Assembly (NCBI GenBank): GCA_013399305.1
Contig: VXAI01000474.1
Location: 310,169 to 374,168, forward strand
Origin: Rostratula benghalensis
Taxonomy: Eukaryota > Chordata > Aves > Charadriiformes > Rostratulidae
Direction of reading: 5' to 3'
Length of the DNA: 64,000 nucleotides
Made by a program: the position numbers and the translations under genes. A model generated the notes under the pieces. That model saw only the letters and a program-made list of their open reading frames with translations, had not been told where the DNA came from and did not search any database. Below, piece by piece: positions 30,009 through 41,415 of the stretch. Numbering within the stretch: position 1 is the stretch's first letter; every line of letters starts with the position of its first letter.

Positions 30009-33000
30009 GTAAGTGACCACACAATGAGCAGGAGGATGGGGAATGCAGCAAGTCCTGGAAGGTTTACTGGCTGAACAAAATGTGGCTGAGCATTTCGAAA
30101 CATGTATGTGAAAAGATGGAGAAATACCTAGAATATCACATACAGGAGGCGGCTGTCTTCCCTCCTGACTGGTGTTTGCTGGGGAATGGATTTGGAAAAT
30201 GGCAGGGGGCGAGGGGTGGTGGGGAGGTCGGGGGCGGACACAACGCAGCCTTGCTTTTTCCAGGACTTATTCTGCTTTTCCTCTTAAACTGCTGTTAGAA
30301 ACTTTGTGACACTGGTATCTTTGCTGGTTCTGCAGAGCGGGGGTTTTAGTCATTTGCAAATGATTCCACTCTGTTTTTAAAATAGGGGTTTCACGTGCCC
30401 TCAAGATCTACTAACCACGGGTGATTGCATCTAGGAAACATTAAAAATGTGCTCAGTTCTTTCCTGCTGGTTCTCGACTTCTAATTCCCAAGACAGAAAG
30501 CCACTGACTTGCTAACATAATCCTGCCCAGCATTCTGGTTGTATCTCAGAAAAACCTGTTAGCCTCTGGTTAATTTTAAACACATGCTTAGGTGTCACTG
30601 ATTTCATGGCCTGCAGTGACATTCTTGTGCTGCAGAGAGGAAGGGACTTACTTTTGGTTCTAGACCGCCTCTCACTTCTTCCTCAGGATGAGGCATCACC
30701 GTAACATCTGGGGTAACCTTCAGATAATTAGGAGCTTTATCTTTGTGATTTGATCTTCACTTTAAAAGAAAAGAAAGCTATTGTGACAGCATTTTTTGTC
30801 AGATTCAGTATGAACCAGATGGAATTTTCCATCCCTCTGGGTAGGCAGAGGTGGAGAGCGGATGCAGGGCTGTATGTACAGCAGCACATACGAGCATCCA
30901 TCATCTGCTGCTTCAGCCGGAGCCAGACTGAGTTCCTGGGCTAGTTCTCTTCTTCTCCATCAGTCATGTGAGTAAAGATCTAGTGGCTGGAGGACACCTG
31001 AGTTACACCAAGGTAAATACTAAATACAGCCACACCTTGCTGGTTCCTGTTAGCACAGCAGACTGAAAGCTGCCTCTTAAAATGTCCTCGCTCAAGAATT
31101 AACAGCTTCATGCTGTTACCTCCTCCTCCTCCTCCTGCTACCCCCGCTGCTGTGTGGCATAATGGTTTTACGTGTTATTTACTGCTTTTCTCTACATGAT
31201 GTGACACAGACCTGCTAGGGTATGGTCCGGTCCTGCAAATTTGGGCGCTATTTGGGTGCTTAAATGTGCTCTCAGAAAGCCAGTGTCATCAGTAAGTATA
31301 GCATGGTCACGGCAGCGCTGCCAAGTTGAACTTGGCATTAGTTGGCTTCGGGGAATTCCAGTCTGTCCCAGCACCACTGCATCCACGTGAAAAACCTCTG
31401 ATACCTCGGTGCTCTCCTGCCTTGTGCAGCCAAGAAATGGCAAGGGGAAAAAGAAAATTCAGTTTTTCACGTTTTATGTATTCCTGGAGCAAGGTCCTCC
31501 AAATAGGCGCTGAAACTGAAGGAACAAGACAACTAAAAAGGTTTGTAAAATACTCAGTAGTATTCAGAGTTTTTTAGACATAGTCAGTTTTCCAATGAAA
31601 GTTTTGGCTGTTTAAAAAAAAAAACAAACCCGCAAAAATGATCTGAAAATGCTAAGATCTTTTATGTTTTCAGCTTGAGTTTCCAATTCCAGCATTTCAG
31701 AATTCAACTAACCTATCCCTGCCAAGCTTGGTCTGCCGAAAAGTCAATGCTTTTGCCCCAGTCTGTGGAATAAAGCAGGGGAAGAAAGAGAGTTTCTTTA
31801 AAGTTCCCAGAGAAACCAGAGCCCCGTTTATGAAGTATCTTACATTGAGCCGTGGTGTGACGGGGTGAGCTTTCTTGGGTGCAGAGGCAAACTGGAAGGA
31901 GCAGACACCGTGAAGACTTTGTTGTTCGGTGCTTGAAGACCAAGACATGCAAAACTCTGCCACTTGCAAAGAATCATTAGTAACTTCAGCGTTTTAAGGG
32001 TCTGGCAGTACATTTCCAGTTTTACAGTCAGTGCAGACCCACGGTGTAATTTAGAGGTCAGTTTGCTCCAAATAAATACCTGAGCTGGTTTTGAAGCTGG
32101 TTACCAAGAACGATGCAGCCTTAGTGGTGTGTGCCTTGACCGCAAGGACTGAGGAATCAAGGAAGGCCTCTGCAGCTCACAGTCTATGACATCCAGCTGT
32201 TTGGTAATTTTGGGGAGGTTCACACAATTTGAACTCTCATACCTCAAGACCAAATGACAAAACTAATACTACCAAGACCCTAACAAATAATCTGTTGTGA
32301 TTAAGCTGCAGAGACGGTGATATAGTATTTTTAAGCTTAGAATTTTAGTACAAGAGAAAGTTTAGCGTATCCTCCAGACTCTGAATCTGCAGTGAAAAAC
32401 TTGATTTTCAGGAGTTCAGCATCTGTGATTGTGGCCAGGTTTCAAAAGGGATCTACTCCGTGAAATCCTTGTGGGGCCTTGGAATCTGATTTTCAAACAA
32501 TTGCCCGAATGAGCGCAGAGCTTCAGTGGAAAGGTCTGACTTCAGAAAACCTGACCCAGTGGTGAAAATGCTTCTGTTTGAAAATCTGTCAGTGAAGGCA
32601 CTGCCATACATTGACAGACTTGCATCAACTCTTGGTGCTCTGAGTCCACAATCCTTTGTGCGTCTTCAAACGAGATGTACAGAGAAATTGTGACTTTGGC
32701 TTACTGTAGCTGTTTCTGAGTCAGTTTTGCTTTGAATTTGAGCTTAAAACTTCACCAGTAATAACGATTCTTCCCTCAGTAGGAGCTGCAGCAGCAGTTA
32801 TCCTGGAGTTCAGGCAAAGAGGTCATTAGGGGCTGCTCTGGTTTCTCCCTTTCTGCCCACTTTAATCAATAGACCATGCTGTTTCCCCTTGAGATACCAA
32901 AAATGAGTAATACCTGTTCCTCAATAGCACCTGTTAACCACTGCTTTAGCATCAATGTGAAGGAATATGAGTAAATTAGAATTATGTCCTTTTATCTTAA

Positions 33001-33680
33001 AAAGGCCAGTAGGTTTGAAGAGTGTTGTAAGATACAACCAAACCACAGATACATATTTTTTGCTTATTACTAAGGTGAAGGAGCAGCGGGGAGGATTGAA
33101 ACTTTTTTACTTTGGTGCTTGTGACTGCACTGTTCCTGGTAGAAGTTTTCAGAGGTTTCTGTTGTAAATCATGCCATGCTCACTGGGGCCTGTTTATTAT
33201 CTCATTTAATCAGTGTAAATTCTGAAGAGCTCCTGTGGGTTAGATACTGATGTACTAGAGTGGCTTGAGATTAACAGCTGGGTTCTGATTTACTTTAGGA
33301 TGATATAATTTAGGAGTGAAAAAATAGTCAGCTATCAATCTCTTTTATATTTGTTGTAAAGCAAAGGTGGCTTGGCTTAAACTTCATGCTGATTTTAACT
33401 CTGTAAATCCTAAATTCTGTTCTCAGTATAACTAAGGTGGGTAAACTCCAGTGATGTTTCCATGGAGTGGCTCGGGTCTATATGGGTGCTGAACCAAGTG
33501 TGATGAGGAAGCTGTGAATCCAAGTTTGAGCCAAAAATTGCTTGTAGGGTAGTTAATCCCATAATAGAATTATGTGCTTTATGAAGAATCATTGGAAGAT
33601 TTCTTCCCTTTGTTTAAAGTTATACTAAAAATCAAGTATACAGTATGTGCTGAAATCTGTGCATGTCGTATGGTGTGCTT
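30009..33680. other. Intergenic, no gene recognised
   Basis: Contains a short (CCT)n run near 31119-31138 and an A-run at 31613. No exon-like open frames with splice signals and no recognisable repeats. Confidence 0.55.
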
Positions 33681-33681
33681 T

Positions 33682-33766
33682 TTGAGGCAGTCCTGTGAGA
33701 AGAAGGGAATTGGTCTCGATGACCAATTTTGGGTCCCTTCCAACTCGAGAGATTCTATGATTCTTT
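33682..33766 (+). mobile_element. CR1 3' tail fragment
   Basis: Only the last 85 bp remain: TTGGTCTCGATGACC, GGTCCCTTCCAACTCGAG and ATTCTATGATTCT, the standard avian CR1 end. Confidence 0.85.
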
Positions 33767-34309
33767 GTCATGGGAATAATGCAGCAAATCAACTACTTTC
33801 ACTTCAGAGTTAAAAGAAAGAAGTCTCTACCACAGGGAAGATATGCCAAGTCACTTTATGCATTTTATATTACATTGATTTTTCCAATTTGATTAAAATA
33901 TATGTAGATTTCTGCTTGGGCTTTCATTCTTAGTTAAGAATACCCCTCTCAGCTCTGTTTTCAAATGAGACCACACTCAAAAACATTATTGGTGATTGTA
34001 GATATGAATTTGTGATATAAATAGGGGGAAATAAACAGATATGTGAAGATTAAAAAAGAAGTTTGTCTCTTATAGAGAGGGAATTCATACTAAGTACTAA
34101 AATTTAGATTCATACATTAAAAATTAGTAAATTGAGAAGAATAAAGTATACATGCCCACCATATTAAAATGACTGAATTTTGTACATAATTCACTTCATC
34201 CTCTCTTCTAATCTGAAGGAGAGGTAAGACCCAAGACTATGGTTTGGTTCTACAGCATCTATAACCCTCTTGCTGGAAATTTATTGAATACTAAAATGCA
34301 TAGGGTATT

Positions 34310-34640
34310 TTAGGACATACGAATGGTCAGACTGATTCAGCTTAGAGTTCCCCCCAGGCCTTATCTTTGACCTAATATTTTTTTGTGATTCCTTTTTTAT
34401 TTTTGATGACTAAATTATCTTGAGGTAACGAATTCCAAATTTTAACTTTATGTTGTATGAAGCTGTGTTTCCTTTTGTTTCTTTGAGATCCACCGCCTGA
34501 AAATTCCAATGCATGGTCTTTATTCTTGAGAAATACTGTGTTAGTGTTTTCCATAAGCTGTTCTGACTCTATGGTTGTTCTGGTTGGCCTTTGCAGGATC
34601 TATTCTAATTTTACTAAGTCCTTGGGAAAAGGAATAATCT
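34310..34640 (-). mobile_element. Ancient, highly diverged CR1-type LINE fossil
   Basis: The + strand reads like the reverse complement of an old amniote CR1 end: a start resembling the GGACATACGAATGGTCAGACTG block, then AACGAATTCCAAATTTTAAC and GTATGAAGCTGTGTTTCCTTTTG. The minus-strand frame at 34372-34554 keeps KVKIWNSLPQD, which fits the NSLP segment near the end of CR1 ORF2. Divergence is far greater than in the other copies. Boundaries are approximate. Confidence 0.65.
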
Positions 34641-37600
34641 GAGGTTTGAGGGTTTGACTTATGATCACAGAAAAGTGAGATTCATCAGCTGTTTTATGAG
34701 GCAATGTGTTTTGATTAAAGAAGAGCGTGTATCGTCGTGTAGATCTGCAGTGAATCAGTTCCTGTGAGATACAAGTTTTTCCTGGAGGGCTTTGTACAGC
34801 CTGCTGGAAAGTACAATTCATCAGGGTCTGATCTGCTGCTCAGGGTGGAGATAAGAGGAAGAAGGGGAGATAGGCCTGAACCAAATCTCCGAAGCCTGAG
34901 CCCTAATGCGGTCTTCTGTTAGGGGAAGGAAAGCAGTTTTACCAGAAATGAGGATCTTTCGACCAGGTAGATAGAGTGTGTTTACAGAAACCTCAATACA
35001 GCATCTCATCATTTTCACAGAGGTCTAAATGGTTTAGCATTGGCATCAAACTGGGACATGATACTTCTAGCCCTTCACAGGTGAAGAGGTGCATTGTAGA
35101 AGTGGTAAGGATAGTTTATATTGCAATTTTTAAAATTTGTTTTTTATTTTTTTTATTTTATCTTCGTGTATTTAACAGTCTGTAGATAAAAATGGGGCTT
35201 GCTTTCTGCCCGCCCTGGTAAGAGACTGGAAAAGTTAAAAGGCTGCTCTCTCTAGAGAAGAAGGGTTTTGGAAAGATGCTCTGACTGAACAGAACTAGCA
35301 GCTTCAGTGCAAATCAGAGGTGAAAAAATAAAGAAACATCATCATTTTACGTTGGTTTTGGTGTTTTCTCTTCTGTTCAGGACGCAGATAGTACAGAAGA
35401 CACCTGATGTTTTGACAAAACATTAGTAATTTTCTTCTACATTTATAGCCACAGAAACAACAGATGCCAATGCACCTTAGGAAATATAGGTTGCATAATG
35501 CACTTAACCAACACGGCTCTACCGTTGTTACTAATATTAATGTTTCCACTCGTCCTTGTGGGTACGAGCTGTGTGTTACCTTGTGTGCTTGATTGCTAGA
35601 GTCTGTGCTTGTGAAGAGTCCCAGGACTAATGTGGGTATATGTGCAACTTTGTGGGCTGCAGATATAAATAACAAGTACAGCTTAGACACAGTGGCCTAG
35701 AACTCAGTGCTTTCACATATTGGCCCAGCTGAATCTTCATTCCTTGCCCTTAAAAGGCCAGATCCTGCCTCCGAAGAAGAACTTTCGCTGCCTCCCACTT
35801 CACACCCATCCTCCTGCCAAATCTTCCCCACCTGAAGCAACCCTGCTGTCCTTCTGGTTTGACTCCTGCCTCTTTCTCCTGGACTCAGCCCTTGCTTCTG
35901 ACTATTTCCCTTCTCCCTGCTTCAATTCACACAGCATTAAGTTGGAGTCTGAAGGAAATTCCCAGCTTGGCACAATGGATTAGAGCATGTGGGATCAAAC
36001 AAGTGTGGGAAAGGTTGAAGAAATGTGCTGAAATGAGTTCACTGGAAGAAAGAATTCAGGTTCTTTCTTACTTCTTTGTTCTGTCTCACAAATGCCTACT
36101 TTGTGTCCTTTTTATTTCCCATTCTTCCTGGCTCTGTTGGAGAGTCAATAGTGATTACAGTAATCTTGAAACTTCTTGTAGGATCTCCTTATGACAGGCG
36201 TCAGGAGCATGAGGAGGACAGGGAGAGAGCAAACTGCTTTGCCTGATGCGGGTGATGAGTTTACACGGTGAAAAAGCCACCTGTTGATCTTTGACTCATT
36301 CATCAAAGAAGTCACGTCAAATACTAACCTGAAAAATTCCTGGTAAGTGATTAAGCCCTGAAACAATAGCATATTTCTGCCTCTTGACGCTGTCAGAAAC
36401 CACAGGTACACTCACTGAAATTCTCCCTTTGATGCTTTGAGATCAGGAGTAATTTTGATCAAAAGCCAGAGGAATTACCCCAAACACATTCATGCTAAAG
36501 GGCATTCTTTGTTTTGGTCTTTAGTTACTCTCAGAACCTTTGCGTACTCTTTGAGATCTCAAAGACGTATGGCTAAATTCAAGTAAATGCATTTCAAATG
36601 TATTTAATTACGAAACCACACTGATTCGGACAGAGAATTCTTTCATGGAACTTGTCCCACTTGAAGAAAGAATAAAACTCTGGTCATACTGAGGCTTGGA
36701 TGGCAAATAGATGTGGATTTGTCTATTTGGCATTGTGCAGAGATCCCAATTGATGACAACCTGCCAATAGTAAAGGTCTTTTGATCTGTAACAATAAATA
36801 GCTGATTTTTATTTCTGCAAGCAGCAGAATATTTAACCAAGAGACTCCTACAGAAGATTGGTGTTTCTAGGCTCACTGCTCACATTTCTGCTGTATGATA
36901 TGTAACTGTGCATATGGTGGAACTCCTTTACATACCTCCACACATCGCTGGATTTTCAAAATCCACTAGTGATCTTTTATACCTCATTGGTTGGGTGTTA
37001 TCTTGAGATAACAGACCTTAAAAAGAGGTCTGATTTTTGGAAAGATCTATGTAAGAAAACAAGGAGAATACTTTGCTGCTAAAACTTTGTCCTCTTTATG
37101 GTTTATGAGTTGGATTCTTAAGAAATCACCAGTCACTCTTGGAAAACGAAACTTGGACAGTGAAGAACATTGGAAATTCTCAAAACTCCTAGATGCAAAT
37201 TGCAACTGGACAATGTTTAGGAATTGGGTTTTTTTTTTCCACAGATGTTTGAGCTCTTTTGATTAGTGTTGATGTGAACACTCATGAAGAGCAAGTGCTT
37301 CATCCTGTCCTTCATTTAAGTGATGCCCTTCTGTGTTCACAGGGACATATAGTCCCTGACCAAAGTGAAGTCCTGAATTATTTTCAACCATGTTTTCCCC
37401 TTTAGTTTGGAGTTGGCTATGAGTCACCAAGAAAAGAGTAATTCTTGTCACTCATGCAATAAATTGATTTAGCAAGAATGTTGGCTATTACTCATGCTGA
37501 TTATTAGCTGTGTTGGTTTTCAGAAAGGACACAGGCCAATTTTTTACAAGTTCAAAGCATCTGACTGCACCACTGCATACAGCCCAGGCTTTCTAAACGA

Positions 37601-39606
37601 GTTTGAGTTCTCACTTCACCTGTAGTTCTGAATATTTCCATTTAATTTGATTCCTAAAGAGCTGTTGCAAAGCCAAAAAAGCTCAAATGGAATGTTTCTG
37701 GCTAAAAACTGAATAATGCTTGGCTTTTATATCTTCCGTAGAGTTTCTCGCTTCTGAGTCTGGGCAATTCTCAGCCTGAAATATTTTTTTCTTGGGGGAG
37801 GGACACGACGGGGGTCGGGCACACATTTCCAGCTGAAAATGTCAGCCATCCCTCCTCCTCGCAACGCTCTGACCAGCCCTGCCAGGAACCTTGGTGATGT
37901 CCCCATGACTCAGAAAAGCACTTTGCAGTTACATAAAAAAGTACTAATATTATTCTAGCTGTGTGGTGACCCGTGAACGCGCTGCAGTGCTGGTAAAGCG
38001 TGCTGCACCCACCAGGCAGTGCTGAGGGTACCTTGACCATGGTCTGTGCATTGGTCTTTGTGAGTCCCAACAGTCACGTAGGCATGAGCCTAAAATGAAA
38101 GGCCTCCTGCAAGGGCTGTGGACACGTGACGTGGCAGATAGCAATGCTTCAGAGCATTAGTTGCTAACTAAAAAGAAACAATTTCACCCTTCTTTACCAT
38201 TTTAGGGTAATCCTGTAGAGGTGATGGCTTATCAGGCTCTCTGCTGGCTGGTCCCTCTGACCCAGCTCTCTCTTTGATGGGATGTAGCTTCTGGGCAGCC
38301 TGGCAGTGAAGCATGTCTGACCAGGGTCCTTTCTCTGCCCTTTCCCTATCCATCCTGTAAAGCTGTCATAACGAGCTGTTTCCTCTTGACTCTACAAAGG
38401 AATTTCTCAAAACTGAAGTTAGGCTCACAGGATGTGATTCCTCTCAGTAGACCTGAGGTGGTCACAAGGTCTAAATCGGAATTAGTCACCGTGGGCTTTC
38501 TTTCAGTTGGTCAACAGCAGTCCAGGGAGCTCAGCTTTTAAAATATAAGTGACTACTCAGGGTAAGATATCTGTCATGCTAAGCTGCCTCACCAGGAGGT
38601 GAAGTGTAGAGGGTGTCTGAGGTGCCTACATACAGGTTCCTACTTCCAGACATTCACAACTGACCAGCACAGTCCCTGCCAGACTGCCCAGAGGCTGGAG
38701 GACTGATCTGGCTTTCCTGGAAGATTGGTACGTTAGAGAAAGCTTCTAGCTTAGGTGAGGATATCTGGAGTGTGATCTCTTACTAATTTAATTCACAGCT
38801 TAGACCCTATCATTGGTCTTCTCTGCTAGCTTCTTCCTGTAGTCAGGAACGTACTGTGGTCGTTGTCTCCAGATGGCCACTTCTGTGCCAGCCCTTGGTG
38901 CCACAAGGCTGCTCAGCACCTGCCAGGCGACTGCTTGCAAGATCCTCGATGGCATTTTCATTAGTGTTCATCCACATTCACCCACAGACCTTTCAAAATC
39001 ACAACTTTCATCAAGTCCAGCTTTCCAGGGTGGGACCAGAGGTTTTGGGGAAAACTGGGGACTGAGTAGACCTTAGCTGCTGACTAAGGTATGTGACTGA
39101 GGTAAATCAGTTCTTCTCCCTGTGCCTTCCTTATCTGTAAAACAGGGGCAGTGAGACTTATTTCCTTTGTACAGCAGATTAGTGGGAGATAAGAAATCTG
39201 TGAGAGGGTGTTTTTATTATCCTGATTGCAGTCTGTTAGGCAAAGCCTTTGTGATTGTTTGCTGAATTGACTGAGTTGCCAAAATATGTCCTTTTTAACT
39301 CTGCGCAGTCAGCCACCTTGCTTTGGTACCCCTTGATGGACTTTGGAGACACCGGTGAGATGCGAGTCCTTTGATTATTGAATATTTTGGGTATTGAATA
39401 GTGCATTTTTTTTAAAATGTGGCTCCAAAATGACAGAGACAGCCGAGGGAAGGTGTCCTCAGGCTACGTGTGTGAATGTGTGGTACCCAGTGTCCCCGCT
39501 GTGACTGAGACTGAGATAAAACAACCACGTGGCTATATTAATTTATCCATTCGTATTAATTAACAGCACCTTTGGTGGTAATAGTTTTATATTCTCATTC
39601 TGGCAG
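34641..39606. other. Sequence upstream of the NFIL3-like exon, no coding exon recognised
   Basis: Repeat-poor and AT-rich. Two E-boxes stand out: CACGTGACGTGG at 38123-38134 and CACGTG at 39526-39531. The second is followed by an AT-rich CTATATTAATTTAT at 39534. These may be intronic or promoter-proximal sites for the following gene. Open frames here are short. Confidence 0.5.
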
Positions 39607-41415
39607 AACCCTGGCTGCACTCACGACCATGGAAAACTTCCTGGCGCCGCTGAGCACCGTCGGTGACCTGTCACTTCAGCAGAGCAAGGCCAAGTTCCTG
39701 CACCGCAAGGTGAGCGGTCCCTCCCGGCGCAAGCGGGAGTTCATGCCGGATGAGAAGAAGGACACCATGTACTGGGAGAAGAGGCGCAAGAACAACGAGG
39801 CGGCCAAGCGCTCGCGGGAGAAGAGGCGCCTGAATGACTTCGCCATGGAAAACCAGTTGGCTGCTCTCAGCGAGGAGAACGCCATCCTCAGGACAGAGCT
39901 GCTCTCCCTCAAGCTGCGCTTCGGGCTCATCAGCCCAGACACTAGCACCTACCAGGGTCACTCCCTCCAGGACTTTCTGGGAGTTTTTTTCAGAGGGCAC
40001 AGAGTGGCCTCTCCTCTCCTGGAGGCCGAACCCATTGCTGGGGAGTCCTGCTTCTTCACAACGAAGAGCTTTGTGCCAAAGGTGCTGGAGCCAGATGATT
40101 TTGCCTGTAAAACCTTTGGCCCATCCAGAAACTACCTTGGCTGTGAATCAAAACCAGCTCCCATGGACGTACCTGGCCTTCAGCAGCCAAAGATTCTTGA
40201 TGCAAGCTTAAGATCCACAGTTTTCTCTCCATTCCTCAACTACCACTGCCCGGACAAATACGGTTTCCATTTGCCTTTGTCAGGCAGTCCCTGCTTCTTG
40301 TTCCCTTCCCCCTGTCCAGCTGAGGTGAGCAAAGAAAACACCACAACTGTCTCAGATGAAGATGATGAGCAAAAAGTGCCCAAAACTTCTCCTCTACCGC
40401 CATGCAGCCTGCCCTACCCTTCAGAAGATCACTCGAAGGGCCGAAGCTACGCTGCTCTACCTCACAAGCTTCGCATTAAGACCAAAGCCCTCAGCAGCTT
40501 AGAGGAATGTGGCCTGGACTCCCACTGAGAGAGCAGAGGAATGGCCCACTGAGGGGCCAGCCAAGACCTTCCAAAGACATGAAAGGTTTGGGAGGAGGGT
40601 ACTGGGGGGGAAATAGCTTATATTTCAAAGAGGAAAGTCATTTTGATAAGGGAGTTTGTAGGGCTGGGCTGCATCACTACAGCACAACTACACCTGGCCA
40701 CGAAGTTCATCTTGCTGGGTGAGACCTGCCAGACCCCATGGCTGCAGGGTGAGTAACTCTTGAGTTTCACCTGGCTGCTCTGCTCACAAAAGCAAGCTAA
40801 AATTTGAGGTGTGAAGGAACCAGAAGCAGGAAGAGGCTGAGAGAGTGGAGGTGGTGGCCACATCACGTAACACAACTACAGCTGCTTGGGGTGACAACCA
40901 TTTTAATTACCTTTGCTTCGTCTTTCCCTTCATCCTCATGAATGTGCCTGAAGTCTGAATTGCTTGATGTGGGGAACTGTTAATGGAAACAGTTTGAGAC
41001 CCACCCCAGCTGTCTGGACCAAGAAAAAGGGATAGTGATTAAAAGGCAGTGGATTTACGCTGGCACAAAATGAGAGCAGAACATAGTCCATTTTATTCTC
41101 AGTTTATCATAATTAATCTTCAGAGAGAATGAACTCTTTCTCTTTGACCAGACACAGCGTGTATCCAGAAGACAGTTCCATCAATCTTTGCAATGATTAT
41201 TTTGGAGGACTAAATATTTGGGTTTGGCTGAAATGCAAAACATATTTTAGTTTTACTTCATTCTTTTTGAATAAGGCATTTTCAAAAATGGGATTTTTGT
41301 ATTTGACAATTGCCTGTATAAAACATTATCTCACCTTTTGTGCTGAGCTGGCTGATCCAGTTCCCTTTTTTCTGGAAATTAATTGCTTATAAAATAAAAA
41401 CATAAACAACAACAA
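39607..41415 (+). other. NFIL3-like terminal exon (5'UTR part, CDS, 3'UTR)
   Basis: The acceptor TTTTATATTCTCATTCTGGCAG ends at 39606, giving 22 nt of 5'UTR before the ATG. The 3'UTR runs to a likely polyadenylation signal AATAAA at 41393-41398, inside an AT-rich end. The exon end is inferred and other weak signals exist further on. Confidence 0.6.
39629..40528 (+). CDS. NFIL3-like bZIP transcriptional repressor
   Basis: A 299-residue basic leucine zipper protein, expected to act in the nucleus as a DNA-binding repressor like NFIL3/E4BP4. The basic region KRRKNNEAAKRSREKRR lies at about residues 51-67, preceded by the family signature KREFMPDEKKDTMYWE. Zipper d-positions are Met73, Leu80, Leu87 and Leu94; NFIL3 has Leu at the first. 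The C-terminal half keeps an acidic DEDDEQKVPK block and ALPHKLRIK, both found in NFIL3, but lacks the following ~150 residues of that 462-residue protein. I chose the ATG at 39629 because it follows a splice acceptor and has an ideal ACCATGG context; the 19 codons before it mostly cover the intron end. The coding region is in one exon, as in NFIL3. It is more likely a paralogue than NFIL3 itself. Confidence 0.93.
   Translation: MENFLAPLSTVGDLSLQQSKAKFLHRKVSGPSRRKREFMPDEKKDTMYWEKRRKNNEAAKRSREKRRLNDFAMENQLAALSEENAILRTELLSLKLRFGLISPDTSTYQGHSLQDFLGVFFRGHRVASPLLEAEPIAGESCFFTTKSFVPKVLEPDDFACKTFGPSRNYLGCESKPAPMDVPGLQQPKILDASLRSTVFSPFLNYHCPDKYGFHLPLSGSPCFLFPSPCPAEVSKENTTTVSDEDDEQKVPKTSPLPPCSLPYPSEDHSKGRSYAALPHKLRIKTKALSSLEECGLDSH

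Noticed and set aside
39572..39628. An N-terminal 19-residue extension of the NFIL3-like protein
   Set aside because: Most of the extension lies before a good splice acceptor ending at 39606, and the ATG at 39629 has an ideal context.
39671..40000. Minus-strand frames of 90-109 codons opposite the bZIP region
   Set aside because: They are shadows of the GC-rich, Lys/Arg/Glu-coding bZIP segment and have no domain of their own.
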